Assembly (NCBI RefSeq): GCF_040115645.1
Contig: NW_027096010.1
Span: 310,001 to 374,000 of the forward strand
Reading direction: 5' to 3'
DNA: 64,000 nt
From: Euwallacea fornicatus
Taxonomy: Eukaryota; Arthropoda; Insecta; Coleoptera; Curculionidae
The translations under genes were made by a program, and so were the position numbers. Below, in pieces: positions 24,398 through 39,416 of the stretch (positions are counted from its first letter, which is position 1; each line of letters begins with the position of its first letter). Below the pieces are notes generated by a model. It made no database searches. It was not told the DNA's origin and worked only from the letters and a program-made list of their open reading frames with translations.

Positions 24398-27300
24398 AAG
24401 TGTCAAATTAATCAGCTCGACGAGATCTTTCGGATGTCACAATAAATCATTATTGCATTTTGTTGAATTTCCAAGAAAAATAGTACAATATGTGCTCAAA
24501 CACACAACTTTTATGACTATTCAAACTTTGAAGCTCGATAACTTCGGCAAATGAGGACCAAATTTCTTAAACAAAGTGTCAAATTAATCAGCTCGACGAG
24601 ATCTTCAGGATTTCGCATCAAATCATGATTGCATCTTGTTGAATTTCCAAGAAAAATAGTACATTATGTGCTCAAACACACAACTCTTGTGACTTTTCAA
24701 ACTTTGAAGCTCGATAACTGCGGCAAATGAAGACCAAATTTGTTAAACAAAGTGTCAAATTAATCAGCTCGACGAGATCTTTCGGATGTCACAATAAATC
24801 ATTATTGCATTTAGTTGAATTTCCAAGAAAAATGGTACAATATGTGCTCAAACACACAACTTTTGTGACTTTTCAAAATTTAAAGCTCGATAACTTCGGC
24901 AAATGAGGACCAAATTTCTTAAACAAAGTGTCAAATTAATCAGCTCGACGAGATCTTCAGGATGTCGAATCAAATCATGATTGCATCTTGTTGAATTTCC
25001 AAGAAACATAGTACAATATGTGCTCAAACACACAACTTTTGTGACTATTCAAACTTTGAAGCTCGATAACTTCGGCAAATGAAGACCAAATTTGTTAAAC
25101 AAAGCGTCAAATTAATCAGCTCGACGAGATCTTTCGGATGTCACAATAAATCATTATCGCATCTTGTTGAATTTCCAAGAAAAATAGTACATTATGTGCT
25201 CAAACACACGACTCTTGTGACTTTTCAAACATTGAAGCTCGATAACTTCGGCAAATGAGGACCAAATTTGTTAAATAAAGTGTCAAATTAATCAGCTCGA
25301 CGAGATCTTTCGGATGTCACAACAAATTATTATTTTATCTTGTAGAATTTCCAAGAAAAATAGTACATTATGTGCTCAAACACACAACTCTTGTGACTTT
25401 TCAAACTTTGAAGCTCGATAACTGCGGCAAATGAAGACCAAATTTGTTAAACAAAGTGTCAAATTAATCAGCTCGACGAGATCTTTCGGATGTCACAATA
25501 AATCATTATTGCATTTAGTTGAATTTCCAAGAAAAATGGTACAATATGTGCTCAAACACACAACTTTTGTGACTTTTCAAAATTTAAAGCTCGATAACTT
25601 CGGCAAATGAGGACCAAATTTCTTAAACAAAGTGTCAAATTAATCAGCTCGACGAGATCTTTCGGATGTCACAATAAATCATTATTGCATTTTGTTGAAT
25701 TTCCAAGAAAAATAGTACAATATGTGCTCAAACACACAACTTTTGTGACTATTCAAACTTTGAAGCTCGATAACTTCGGCAAATGAAGATAAATTTCTTA
25801 AACAAAGTGTCAAATTAATCAGCTCGACGAGATCTTCAGGATGTCGCATCAAATCATGATTGCATCTTGTTGAATTTCCAAGAAAAATAGTACATTATGT
25901 GCTCAAACACACAACTTTTGTGACTATTCAAACTTTGAAGCTCGATAACTTCGGCAAATGAAGACCAAATTTCTTAAACAAAGTGTCAAATTAATCAGCT
26001 CGACGAGATCTTTCGGATGTCACAATAAATCATTATTGCATTTTGTTGGATTTCCAAGAAACATAGTACAATATGTGCTCAAACACACAACTTTTGTGAC
26101 TTTTCAAAATTTGAAGCTCGATAACTTCGGCAAATGAGGACCAAATTTCATAAACAAAGTGTCAAATTAATCAGCTCGACGAGATCTTCAGGATGTCGCA
26201 TCAAATCATGATTGCATCTTGCTGAATTTCCAAGAAAAATAGTACATTATGTGCTCAAACACACAACTTTTGTGACTATTCAAACTTTGAAGCTCGATAA
26301 CTTCGGCAAATGAAGATCAAATTTGTTAAACAAAGTGTCAAATTAATCAGCTCGACGAGATCTTTCGGATGTCACAATAAATCATTATTGCATTTTGTTG
26401 AATTTCCAAGAAAAATAGTACAATATGTGCTCAAACACACAACTTTTGTGACTTTTCAAAATTTAAAGCTCGATAACTTCGGCAAATGAGGACCAAATTT
26501 CTTAAACAAAGGGTCAAATTAATCAGCTCTACGAGATCTTCAGGATGACACAACAAATCATTATTGCATCTTGTTGAATTTCCAAGAAAAATAGTACATT
26601 ATGTGCTCAAACACACAACTTTTGTGACTATTCAAACTTTGAAGCTCGATAACTTCGGCAAATGAGGACCAAATTTCTTAAACAAAGTGTCAAATTAATC
26701 AGCTCGACGAGATCATTCGGACGTCACAACAAATCATTATTATATCTTGTAGAATTTTCAAGAAAAATATTACAATATGTGCTCAAACACACAACTTTTG
26801 TGACTTTTCAAAATTTAAAGCTCGATAACTTCGGCAAATGAGGACCAAATTTCTTAAACAAAGTGTCAAATTAATCAGCTCGATGAGATCTTTCGGATGT
26901 CACAATAAATCATTATTGCATTTTGTTGAATTTCCAAGAAAAATAGTACAATATGTGCTCAAACACACAACTTTTGTGACTATTCAAACTTTGAAGCTCG
27001 ATAACTTCGGCAAATGAAGATAAATTTCTTAAACAAAGTGTCAAATTAATCAGCTCGACGAGATCTTCAGGATGTCGCATCAAATCATGATTGCATCTTG
27101 TTGAATTTCCAAGAAAAATAGTACATTATGTGCTCAAACACACAACTTTTGTGACTATTCAAACTTTGAAGCTCGATAACTTCGGCAAATGAAGACCAAA
27201 TTTCTTAAACAAAGTGTCAAATTAATCAGCTCGACGAGATCTTTCGGATGTCACAATAAATCATTATTGCATTTTGCTGAATTTCCAAGAAAAATAGTAC

Positions 27301-27563
27301 AATATGTGCTCAAACACACAACTTTTGTGACTATTCAAATCTTGAAGCTCGATAACTTCGGCAAATGAAGACCAAAATTGTTAAACAAAGTGTCAAATTA
27401 ATCAGCTGGACGAGGTCTTTCGGGTGTTACAATAAATCATTATTGCATTTTGTTGAATTTCCAAGAAAAATAGTACAATATGTGCTCAAACACACAACTT
27501 TTGTGACTTTTCAAAATTTAAAGCTCGATAACTTCGGCAAATGAGGACCAAATTTCTTAAACA
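24398..27563. repeat. 18-monomer higher-order unit, copy 2
   Basis: It repeats the marker order of copy 1 at a constant offset of 3,166 bases, with 175-bp monomers at 25785 and 27016. The match continues about 113 bases into the following DNA, to about 27676. There copy 1 has TTTTATGACTATTC and this side has TTTTGTGACTTTTC. No internal rearrangement was seen between the two copies. Confidence 0.82.
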
Positions 27564-29057
27564 AAGTGTCAAATTAATCAGCTCGACGAGATCTTTCGGA
27601 TGTCACAATAAATCATTATTGCATTTTGTTGAATTTCCAAGAAAAATAGTACAATATGTGCTCAAACACACAACTTTTGTGACTTTTCAAAATTTAAAGC
27701 TCGATAACTTCGGCAAATGAGGACCAAATTTCTTAAACAAAGGGTCAAATTAATCAGCTCTACGAGATCTTCAGGATGACACAACAAATCATTATTGCAT
27801 CTTGTTGAATTTCCAAGAAAAATAGTACATTATGTGCTCAAACACACAACTTTTGTGACTTTTCAAAATTTAAAGCTCGATAACTTCGGCAAATGAGGAC
27901 CAAATTTCTTAAACAAAGTGTCAAATTAATCAGCTCGACGAGATCTTTCGGATGTCACAATAAATCATTATTGCATTTTGTTGAATTTCCAAGAAAAATA
28001 GTACAATATGTGCTCAAACACACAACTTTTGTGACTATTCAAACTTTGAAGCTCGATAACTTCGGCAAATGAGGACCAAATTTCTTAAACAAAGTGTCAA
28101 ATTAATCAGCTCTACGAGATCTTCAGGATGACACAACAAATCATTATTGCATCTTGTTGAATTTCCAAGAAAAATAGTACATTATGTGCTCAAACACACA
28201 ACTTTTGTGACTATTCAAACTTTGAAGCTCGATAACTTCGGCAAATGAAGACCAAATTTGTTAAACAAAGTGTCAAATTAATCAGCTCGACGAGATCTTT
28301 CGGATGTCACAATAAATCATTATTGCATTTTGTTGAATTTCCAAGAAAAATAGTACATTATGTGCTCAAACACACAACTCTTGTGACTTTTCAAACTTTG
28401 AAGCTCGATAACTTCGGCAAATGAGGACCAAATTTCTTAAACAAAGTGTCAAATTAATCAGCTCGACGAGATCTTCAGGATGTCGCATCAAATCATGATT
28501 GCATCTTGTTGAATTTCCAAGAAAAATAGTACATTATGTGCTCAAACACACAACTTTTGTGACTATTCAAACTTTGAAGCTCGATAACTTCGGCAAATGA
28601 GGACCAAATTTCTTAAACAAAGTGTCAAATTAATCAGCTCGACGAGATCTTTCGGATGTCACAATAAATCATTATTGCATTTTGTTGAATTTCCAAGAAA
28701 AATAGTACAATATGTGCTCAAACACACAACTTTTGTGACTATTCAATCTTTGAAGCTCGATAACTTCGGCAAATGAGGACCAAATTTCTTAAACAAAGTG
28801 TCAAATTAATCAGCTCGACGAGATCTTTCGGATGTCACAATAAATCATTATTGCATTTAGTTGAATTTCCAAGAAAAATAGTACAATATGTGCTCAAACA
28901 CACAACTTTTGTGACTTTTCAAAATTTAAAGCTCGATAACTTCGGCAAATGAGGACCAAATTTCTTAAACAAAGTGTCAAATTAATCAGCTCGACGAGAT
29001 CTTCAGGATGTCGAATCAAATCATGATTGCATCTTGTTGAATTTCCAAGAAACATAG
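27564..29057. repeat. Linker carrying copies of 17.3-18.9 kb
   Basis: The run has the AAAGGGTC variant with a C monomer near 27760, a second C monomer near 28112, then the CAATCTTTG variant near 28744 and GCATTTAGTTG near 28853. The left part matches at an offset of 10,379 and the part after about 28270 at 10,203, smaller by exactly 176. One monomer present near 17.9 kb is therefore absent here. Confidence 0.7.
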
Positions 29058-30816
29058 TACAATATGTGCTCAAACACACAACTTTTGTGACTTTTCAAAA
29101 TTTAAAGCTCGATAACTTCGGCAAATGAGGACCAAATTTCTTAAACAAAGTGTCAAATTAATCAGCTCGATGAGATCTTTCGGATGTCACAATAAATCAT
29201 TATTGCATTTTGTTGAATTTCCAAGAAAAATAGTACAATATGTGCTCAAACACACAACTTTTGTGACTATTCAAACTTTGAAGCTCGATAACTTCGGCAA
29301 ATGAAGATAAATTTCTTAAACAAAGTGTCAAATTAATCAGCTCGACGAGATCTTCAGGATGTCGCATCAAATCATGATTGCATCTTGTTGAATTTCCAAG
29401 AAAAATAGTACATTATGTGCTCAAACACACAACTTTTGTGACTATTCAAACTTTGAAGCTCGATAACTTCGGCAAATGAAGACCAAATTTCTTAAACAAA
29501 GTGTCAAATTAATCAGCTCGACGAGATCTTTCGGATGTCACAATAAATCATTATTGCATTTTGCTGAATTTCCAAGAAAAATAGTACAATATGTGCTCAA
29601 ACACACAACTTTTGTGACTATTCAAATCTTGAAGCTCGATAACTTCGGCAAATGAAGACCAAAATTGTTAAACAAAGTGTCAAATTAATCAGCTGGACGA
29701 GGTCTTTCGGGTGTTACAATAAATCATTATTGCATTTTGTTGAATTTCCAAGAAAAATAGTACAATATGTGCTCAAACACACAACTTTTGTGACTTTTCA
29801 AAATTTAAAGCTCGATAACTTCGGCAAATGAGGACCAAATTTCTTAAACAAAGTGTCAAATTAATCAGCTCGACGAGATCTTTCGGATGTCACAATAAAT
29901 CATTATTGCATTTTGTTGAATTTCCAAGAAAAATAGTACAATATGTGCTCAAACACACAACTTTTGTGACTTTTCAAAATTTAAAGCTCGATAACTTCGG
30001 CAAATGAGGACCAAATTTCTTAAACAAAGTGTCAAATTAATCAGCTCGACGAGATCTTTCGGATGTCACAATAAATCATTATTGCATTTTGTTGAATTTC
30101 CAAGAAAAATAGTACAATATGTGCTCAAACACACAACTTTTGTGACTATTCAAACTTTGAAGCTCGATAACTTCGGCAAATGAGGACCAAATTTCTTAAA
30201 CAAAGTGTCAAATTAATCAGCTCGACGAGATCTTTCGGATGTCACAATAAATCATTATTGCATTTTGTTGAATTTCCAAGAAAAATAGTACAATATGTGC
30301 TCAAACACACAACTTTTGTGACTATTCAAACTTTGAAGCTCGATAACTTCGGCAAATGAGGACCAAATTTCTTAAACAAAGTGTCAAATTAATCAGCTCG
30401 ACGAGATCTTTCGGATGTCACAATAAATCATTATTGCATTTTGTTGAATTTCCAAGAAAAATAGTACAATATGTGCTCAAACACACAACTTTTGTGACTT
30501 TTCAAAATTTAAAGCTCGATAACTTCGGCAAATGAGGACCAAATTTCTTAAACAAAGGGTCAAATTAATCAGCTCTACGAGATCTTCAGGATGACACAAC
30601 AAATCATTATTGCATCTTGTTGAATTTCCAAGAAAAATAGTACATTATGTGCTCAAACACACAACTTTTGTGACTATTCAAACTTTGAAGCTCGATAACT
30701 TCGGCAAATGAGGACCAAATTTCTTAAACAAAGTGTCAAATTAATCAGCTCGACGAGATCATTCGGACGTCACAACAAATCATTATTATATCTTGTAGAA
30801 TTTTCAAGAAAAATAT
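29058..30816. repeat. 10-monomer higher-order unit, copy 1 (1,759 bp)
   Basis: The unit has one 175-bp monomer (29303), one G monomer near 29695, the AAAGGGTC variant with a C monomer near 30550, and one N monomer near 30757. It is 10 x 176 minus 1. The boundary is placed where this copy has AGTAC and the next has TTAC before the shared run. The base order appears the same as copy 2 except near 30795, which reads CTTGTAG here. Confidence 0.85.
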
Positions 30817-32575
30817 TACAATATGTGCTCAAACACACAACTTTTGTGACTTTTCAAAATTTAAAGCTCGATAACTTCGGCAAATGAGGACCAAATTTCT
30901 TAAACAAAGTGTCAAATTAATCAGCTCGATGAGATCTTTCGGATGTCACAATAAATCATTATTGCATTTTGTTGAATTTCCAAGAAAAATAGTACAATAT
31001 GTGCTCAAACACACAACTTTTGTGACTATTCAAACTTTGAAGCTCGATAACTTCGGCAAATGAAGATAAATTTCTTAAACAAAGTGTCAAATTAATCAGC
31101 TCGACGAGATCTTCAGGATGTCGCATCAAATCATGATTGCATCTTGTTGAATTTCCAAGAAAAATAGTACATTATGTGCTCAAACACACAACTTTTGTGA
31201 CTATTCAAACTTTGAAGCTCGATAACTTCGGCAAATGAAGACCAAATTTCTTAAACAAAGTGTCAAATTAATCAGCTCGACGAGATCTTTCGGATGTCAC
31301 AATAAATCATTATTGCATTTTGCTGAATTTCCAAGAAAAATAGTACAATATGTGCTCAAACACACAACTTTTGTGACTATTCAAATCTTGAAGCTCGATA
31401 ACTTCGGCAAATGAAGACCAAAATTGTTAAACAAAGTGTCAAATTAATCAGCTGGACGAGGTCTTTCGGGTGTTACAATAAATCATTATTGCATTTTGTT
31501 GAATTTCCAAGAAAAATAGTACAATATGTGCTCAAACACACAACTTTTGTGACTTTTCAAAATTTAAAGCTCGATAACTTCGGCAAATGAGGACCAAATT
31601 TCTTAAACAAAGTGTCAAATTAATCAGCTCGACGAGATCTTTCGGATGTCACAATAAATCATTATTGCATTTTGTTGAATTTCCAAGAAAAATAGTACAA
31701 TATGTGCTCAAACACACAACTTTTGTGACTTTTCAAAATTTAAAGCTCGATAACTTCGGCAAATGAGGACCAAATTTCTTAAACAAAGTGTCAAATTAAT
31801 CAGCTCGACGAGATCTTTCGGATGTCACAATAAATCATTATTGCATTTTGTTGAATTTCCAAGAAAAATAGTACAATATGTGCTCAAACACACAACTTTT
31901 GTGACTATTCAAACTTTGAAGCTCGATAACTTCGGCAAATGAGGACCAAATTTCTTAAACAAAGTGTCAAATTAATCAGCTCGACGAGATCTTTCGGATG
32001 TCACAATAAATCATTATTGCATTTTGTTGAATTTCCAAGAAAAATAGTACAATATGTGCTCAAACACACAACTTTTGTGACTATTCAAACTTTGAAGCTC
32101 GATAACTTCGGCAAATGAGGACCAAATTTCTTAAACAAAGTGTCAAATTAATCAGCTCGACGAGATCTTTCGGATGTCACAATAAATCATTATTGCATTT
32201 TGTTGAATTTCCAAGAAAAATAGTACAATATGTGCTCAAACACACAACTTTTGTGACTTTTCAAAATTTAAAGCTCGATAACTTCGGCAAATGAGGACCA
32301 AATTTCTTAAACAAAGGGTCAAATTAATCAGCTCTACGAGATCTTCAGGATGACACAACAAATCATTATTGCATCTTGTTGAATTTCCAAGAAAAATAGT
32401 ACATTATGTGCTCAAACACACAACTTTTGTGACTATTCAAACTTTGAAGCTCGATAACTTCGGCAAATGAGGACCAAATTTCTTAAACAAAGTGTCAAAT
32501 TAATCAGCTCGACGAGATCATTCGGACGTCACAACAAATCATTATTATATCTTATAGAATTTTCAAGAAAAATAT
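30817..32575. repeat. 10-monomer higher-order unit, copy 2
   Basis: This is a direct tandem copy of 29058-30816, with the 175-bp monomer at 31062, a G monomer near 31453 and an N monomer near 32516. The only substitution I noticed is CTTATAG near 32554 in place of CTTGTAG. Confidence 0.85.
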
Positions 32576-33547
32576 TACAATATGTGCTCAAACACACAAC
32601 TTTTGTGACTTTTCAAAATTTAAAGCTCGATAACTTCGGCAAATGAGGACCAAATTTCTTAAACAAAGTGTCAAATTAATCAGCTCGATGAGATCTTTCG
32701 GATGTCACAATAAATCATTATTGCATTTTGTTGAATTTCCAAGAAAAATAGTACAATATGTGCTCAAACACACAACTTTTGTGACTATTCAAACTTTGAA
32801 GCTCGATAACTTCGGCAAATGAAGATAAATTTCTTAAACAAAGTGTCAAATTAATCAGCTCGACGAGATCTTCAGGATGTCGCATCAAATCATGATTGCA
32901 TCTTGTTGAATTTCCAAGAAAAATAGTACATTATGTGCTCAAACACACAACTTTTGTGACTATTCAAACTTTGAAGCTCGATAACTTCGGCAAATGAAGA
33001 CCAAATTTCTTAAACAAAGTGTCAAATTAATCAGCTCGACGAGATCTTTCGGATGTCACAATAAATCATTATTGCATTTTGCTGAATTTCCAAGAAAAAT
33101 AGTACAATATGTGCTCAAACACACAACTTTTGTGACTATTCAAATCTTGAAGCTCGATAACTTCGGCAAATGAAGACCAAAATTGTTAAACAAAGTGTCA
33201 AATTAATCAGCTGGACGAGGTCTTTCGGGTGTTACAATAAATCATTATTGCATTTTGTTGAATTTCCAAGAAAAATAGTACAATATGTGCTCAAACACAC
33301 AACTTTTGTGACTTTTCAAAATTTAAAGCTCGATAACTTCGGCAAATGAGGACCAAATTTCTTAAACAAAGTGTCAAATTAATCAGCTCGACGAGATCTT
33401 TCGGATGTCACAATAAATCATTATTGCATTTTGTTGAATTTCCAAGAAAAATAGTACAATATGTGCTCAAACACACAACTTTTGTGACTTTTCAAAATTT
33501 AAAGCTCGATAACTTCGGCAAATGAGGACCAAATTTCTTAAACAAAG
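32576..33547. repeat. 10-monomer higher-order unit, partial copy 3
   Basis: About 972 bases follow copy 2 in phase, with the 175-bp monomer at 32821 and a G monomer near 33210. The copy diverges at 33548, where AAAGGGTC appears three monomers earlier than in copies 1 and 2. The third unit was therefore truncated by exchange. Confidence 0.8.
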
Positions 33548-36249
33548 GGTCAAATTAATCAGCTCTACGAGATCTTCAGGATGACACAACAAATCATTAT
33601 TGCATCTTGTTGAATTTCCAAGAAAAATAGTACATTATGTGCTCAAACACACAACTTTTGTGACTTTTCAAAATTTAAAGCTCGATAACTTCGGCAAATG
33701 AGGACCAAATTTCTTAAACAAAGTGTCAAATTAATCAGCTCGACGAGATCTTTCGGATGTCACAATAAATCATTATTGCATTTTGTTGAATTTCCAAGAA
33801 AAATAGTACAATATGTGCTCAAACACACAACTTTTGTGACTATTCAAACTTTGAAGCTCGATAACTTCGGCAAATGAGGACCAAATTTCTTAAACAAAGT
33901 GTCAAATTAATCAGCTCTACGAGATCTTCAGGATGACACAACAAATCATTATTGCATCTTGTTGAATTTCCAAGAAAAATAGTACATTATGTGCTCAAAC
34001 ACACAACTTTTGTGACTATTCAAACTTTGAAGCTCGATAACTTCGGCAAATGAAGACCAAATTTGTTAAACAAAGTGTCAAATTAATCAGCTCGACGAGA
34101 TCTTCAGGATGTCGCATCAAATCATGATTGCATCTTGTTGAATTTCCAAGAAAAATAGTACATTATGTGCTCAAACACACAACTTTTGTGACTATTCAAA
34201 CTTTGAAGCTCGATAACTTCGGCAAATGAGGACCAAATTTCTTAAACAAAGTGTCAAATTAATCAGCTCGACGAGATCTTTCGGATGTCACAATAAATCA
34301 TTATTGCATTTTGTTGAATTTCCAAGAAAAATAGTACAATATGTGCTCAAACACACAACTTTTGTGACTATTCAATCTTTGAAGCTCGATAACTTCGGCA
34401 AATGAGGACCAAATTTCTTAAACAAAGTGTCAAATTAATCAGCTCGACGAGATCTTTCGGATGTCACAATAAATCATTATTGCATTTAGTTGAATTTCCA
34501 AGAAAAATAGTACAATATGTGCTCAAACACACAACTTTTGTGACTTTTCAAAATTTAAAGCTCGATAACTTCGGCAAATGAGGACCAAATTTCTTAAACA
34601 AAGTGTCAAATTAATCAGCTCGACGAGATCTTCAGGATGTCGAATCAAATCATGATTGCATCTTGTTGAATTTCCAAGAAACATAGTACAATATGTGCTC
34701 AAACACACAACTTTTGTGACTTTTCAAAATTTAAAGCTCGATAACTTCGGCAAATGAGGACCAAATTTCTTAAACAAAGTGTCAAATTAATCAGCTCGAT
34801 GAGATCTTTCGGATGTCACAATAAATCATTATTGCATTTTGTTGAATTTCCAAGAAAAATAGTACAATATATGCTCAAACACACAACTTTTGTGACTATT
34901 CAAACTTTGAAGCTCGATAACTTCGGCAAATGAAGATAAATTTCTTAAACAAAGTGTCAAATTAATCAGCTCGACGAGATCTTCAGGATGTCGCATCAAA
35001 TCATGATTGCATCTTGTTGAATTTCCAAGAAAAATAGTACATTATGTGCTCAAACACACAACTTTTGTGACTATTCAAACTTTGAAGCTCGATAACTTCG
35101 GCAAATGAAGACCAAATTTCTTAAACAAAGTGTCAAATTAATCAGCTCGACGAGATCTTTCGGATGTCACAATAAATCATTATTGCATTTTGCTGAATTT
35201 CCAAGAAAAATAGTACAATATGTGCTCAAACACACAACTTTTGTGACTATTCAAATCTTGAAGCTCGATAACTTCGGCAAATGAAGACCAAAATTGTTAA
35301 ACAAAGTGTCAAATTAATCAGCTGGACGAGGTCTTTCGGGTGTTACAATAAATCATTATTGCATTTTGTTGAATTTCCAAGAAAAATAGTACAATATGTG
35401 CTCAAACACACAACTTTTGTGACTTTTCAAAATTTAAAGCTCGATAACTTCGGCAAATGAGGACCAAATTTCTTAAACAAAGTGTCAAATTAATCAGCTC
35501 GACGAGATCTTTCGGATGTCACAATAAATCATTATTGCATTTTGTTGAATTTCCAAGAAAAATAGTACAATATGTGCTCAAACACACAACTTTTGTGACT
35601 TTTCAAAATTTAAAGCTCGATAACTTCGGCAAATGAGGACCAAATTTCTTAAACAAAGTGTCAAATTAATCAGCTCGACGAGATCTTTCGGATGTCACAA
35701 TAAATCATTATTGCATTTTGTTGAATTTCCAAGAAAAATAGTACAATATGTGCTCAAACACACAACTTTTGTGACTATTCAAACTTTGAAGCTCGATAAC
35801 TTCGGCAAATGAGGACCAAATTTCTTAAACAAAGTGTCAAATTAATCAGCTCGACGAGATCTTTCGGATGTCACAATAAATCATTATTGCATTTTGTTGA
35901 ATTTCCAAGAAAAATAGTACAATATGTGCTCAAACACACAACTTTTGTGACTATTCAAACTTTGAAGCTCGATAACTTCGGCAAATGAGGACCAAATTTC
36001 TTAAACAAAGTGTCAAATTAATCAGCTCGACGAGATCTTTCGGATGTCACAATAAATCATTATTGCATTTTGTTGAATTTCCAAGAAAAATAGTACAATA
36101 TGTGCTCAAACACACAACTTTTGTGACTTTTCAAAATTTAAAGCTCGATAACTTCGGCAAATGAGGACCAAATTTCTTAAACAAAGTGTCAAATTAATCA
36201 GCTCGACGAGATCTTTCGGATGTCACAATAAATCATTATTGCATTTTGT
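33548..36249. repeat. Cassette run, mostly a copy of 18.3-20.4 kb
   Basis: Two C monomers (near 33566 and 33917) are followed from about 34090 by the copy of 18258 onward at an offset of 15,832. Included are the CAATCTTTG variant near 34373, GCATTTAGTTG near 34483, a 175-bp monomer at 34932 and a G monomer near 35322. Relative to 17.7-18.3 kb, two monomers have been lost just before 34090. Confidence 0.72.
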
Positions 36250-39200
36250 TGAATTTCCAAGAAAAATAGTACAATATGTGCTCAAACACACAACTTTTGT
36301 GACTATTCAAACTTTGAAGCTCGATAACTTCGGGAAATGAGGACCAAATTTCTTAAACAAAGTGTCAAATTAATCAGCTCTACGAGATCTTCAGGATGAC
36401 ACAACAAATCATTATTGCATCTTGTTGAATTTCCAAGAAAAATAGTACATTATGTGCTCAAACACACAACTTTTGTGACTATTCAAACTTTGAAGCTCGA
36501 TAACTTCGGCAAATGAAGACCAAATTTGTTAAACAAAGTGTCAAATTAATCAGCTCGACGAGATCTTTCGGATGTCACAATAAATCATTATTGCATTTTG
36601 TTGAATTTCCAAGAAAAATAGTACATTATGTGCTCAAACACACAACTCTTGTGACTTTTCAAACTTTGAAGCTCGATAACTTCGGCAAATGAGGACCAAA
36701 TTTCTTAAACAAAGTGTCAAATTAATCAGCTCGACGAGATCTTCAGGATGTCGTATCAAATCATGATTGCATCTTGTTGAATTTCCAAGAAAAATAGTAC
36801 ATTATGTGCTCAAACACACAACTTTTGTGACTATTCAAACTTTGAAGCTCGATAACTTCGGCAAATGAAGACCAAATTTGTTAAACAAAGTGTCAAATTA
36901 ATCAGCTCGACGAGATCTTCAGGATGTCGCATCAAATCATGATTGCATCTTGTTGAATTTCCAAGAAAAATAGTACATTATGTGCTCAAACACACAACTT
37001 TTGTGACTATTCAAACTTTGAAGCTCGATAACTTCGGCAAATGAAGACCAAATTTGTTAAACAAAGTGTCAAATTAATCAGCTCGACGAGATCTTTCGGA
37101 TGTCACAATAAATCATTATTGCATTTTGTTGAATTTCCAAGAAAAATAGTACAATATGTGCTCAAACACACAACTTTTATGACTATTCAAACTTTGAAGC
37201 TCGATAACTTCGGCAAATGAGGACCAAATTTCTTAAACAAAGTGTCAAATTAATCAGCTCGACGAGATCTTCAGGATTTCGCATCAAATCATGATTGCAT
37301 CTTGTTGAATTTCCAAGAAAAATAGTACATTATGTGCTCAAACACACAACTTTTGTGACTATTCAAACTTTGAAGCTCGATAACTTCGGCAAATGAAGAC
37401 CAAATTTGTTAAACAAAGCGTCAAATTAATCAGCTCGACGAGATCTTTCGGATGTCATAATAAATCATTATCGCATCTTGTTGAATTTCCAAGAAAAATA
37501 GTACATTATGTGCTCAAACACACGACTCTTGTGACTTTTCAAACATTGAAGCTCGATAACTTCGGCAAATGAGGACCAAATTTGTTAAATAAAGTGTCAA
37601 ATTAATCAGCTCGACGAGATCTTTCGGATGTCACAACAAATTATTATTTTATCTTGTAGAATTTCCAAGAAAAATAGTACATTATGTGCTCAAACACACA
37701 ACTCTTGTGACTTTTCAAACTTTGAAGCTCGATAACTGCGGCAAATGAAGACCAAATTTGTTAAACAAAGTGTCAAATTAATCAGCTCGACGAGATCTTT
37801 CGGATGTCACAATAAATCATTATTGCATTTAGTTGAATTTCCAAGAAAAATGGTACAATATGTGCTCAAACACACAACTTTTGTGACTTTTCAAAATTTA
37901 AAGCTCGATAACTTCGGCAAATGAGGACCAAATTTCTTAAACAAAGTGTCAAATTAATCAGCTCGACGAGATCTTCAGGATGTCGAATCAAATCATGATT
38001 GCATCTTGTTGAATTTCCAAGAAACATAGTACAATATGTGCTCAAACACACAACTTTTGTGACTATTCAAACTTTGAAGCTCGATAACTTCGGCAAATGA
38101 AGACCAAATTTGTTAAACAAAGCGTCAAATTAATCAGCTCGACGAGATCTTTCGGATGTCACAATAAATCATTATCGCATCTTGTTGAATTTCCAAGAAA
38201 AATAGTACATTATGTGCTCAAACACACGACTCTTGTGACTTTTCAAACATTGAAGCTCGATAACTTCGGCAAATGAGGACCAAATTTGTTAAATAAAGTG
38301 TCAAATTAATCAGCTCGACGAGATCTTTCGGATGTCACAACAAATTATTATTTTATCTTGTAGAATTTCCAAGAAAAATAGTACATTATGTGCTCAAACA
38401 CACAACTCTTGTGACTTTTCAAACTTTGAAGCTCGATAACTGCGGCAAATGAAGACCAAATTTGTTAAACAAAGTGTCAAATTAATCAGCTCGACGAGAT
38501 CTTTCGGATGTCACAATAAATCATTATTGCATTTAGTTGAATTTCCAAGAAAAATGGTACAATATGTGCTCAAACACACAACTTTTGTGACTTTTCAAAA
38601 TTTAAAGCTCGATAACTTCGGCAAATGAGGACCAAATTTCTTAAACAAAGTGTCAAATTAATCAGCTCGACGAGATCTTTCGGATGTCACAATAAATCAT
38701 TATTGCATTTTGTTGAATTTCCAAGAAAAATAGTACAATATGTGCTCAAACACACAACTTTTGTGACTATTCAAACTTTGAAGCTCGATAACTTCGGCAA
38801 ATGAAGATAAATTTCTTAAACAAAGTGTCAAATTAATCAGCTCGACGAGATCTTCAGGATGTCGCATCAAATCATGATTGCATCTTGTTGAATTTCCAAG
38901 AAAAATAGTACATTATGTGCTCAAACACACAACTTTTGTGACTATTCAAACTTTGAAGCTCGATAACTTCGGCAAATGAAGACCAAATTTCTTAAACAAA
39001 GTGTCAAATTAATCAGCTCGACGAGATCTTTCGGATGTCACAATAAATCATTATTGCATTTTGTTGGATTTCCAAGAAACATAGTACAATATGTGCTCAA
39101 ACACACAACTTTTGTGACTTTTCAAAATTTGAAGCTCGATAACTTCGGCAAATGAGGACCAAATTTCATAAACAAAGTGTCAAATTAATCAGCTCGACGA

Positions 39201-39416
39201 GATCTTCAGGATGTCGCATCAAATCATGATTGCATCTTGCTGAATTTCCAAGAAAAATAGTACATTATGTGCTCAAACACACAACTTTTGTGACTATTCA
39301 AACTTTGAAGCTCGATAACTTCGGCAAATGAAGATCAAATTTGTTAAACAAAGTGTCAAATTAATCAGCTCGACGAGATCTTTCGGATGTCACAATAAAT
39401 CATTATTGCATTTTGC
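36250..39416. repeat. Second 18-monomer higher-order unit, copy 1 (3,167 bp)
   Basis: The unit begins just after a T/C difference at 36249 versus 39416 and recurs at 39417. Markers are TTCGGGAAATG at 36331, GTCGTATC near 36752, ACTTTTATGAC near 37179, GGATTTCGC near 37276, AAAGCGTC twice (37418 and 38122, exactly four monomers apart), AATTATTATTTTATC, GCATTTAGTTG, a 175-bp monomer at 38803 and GTTGGATTTCC near 39063. The paired AAAGCGTC blocks show a nested 4-monomer duplication within the unit. Confidence 0.85.
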
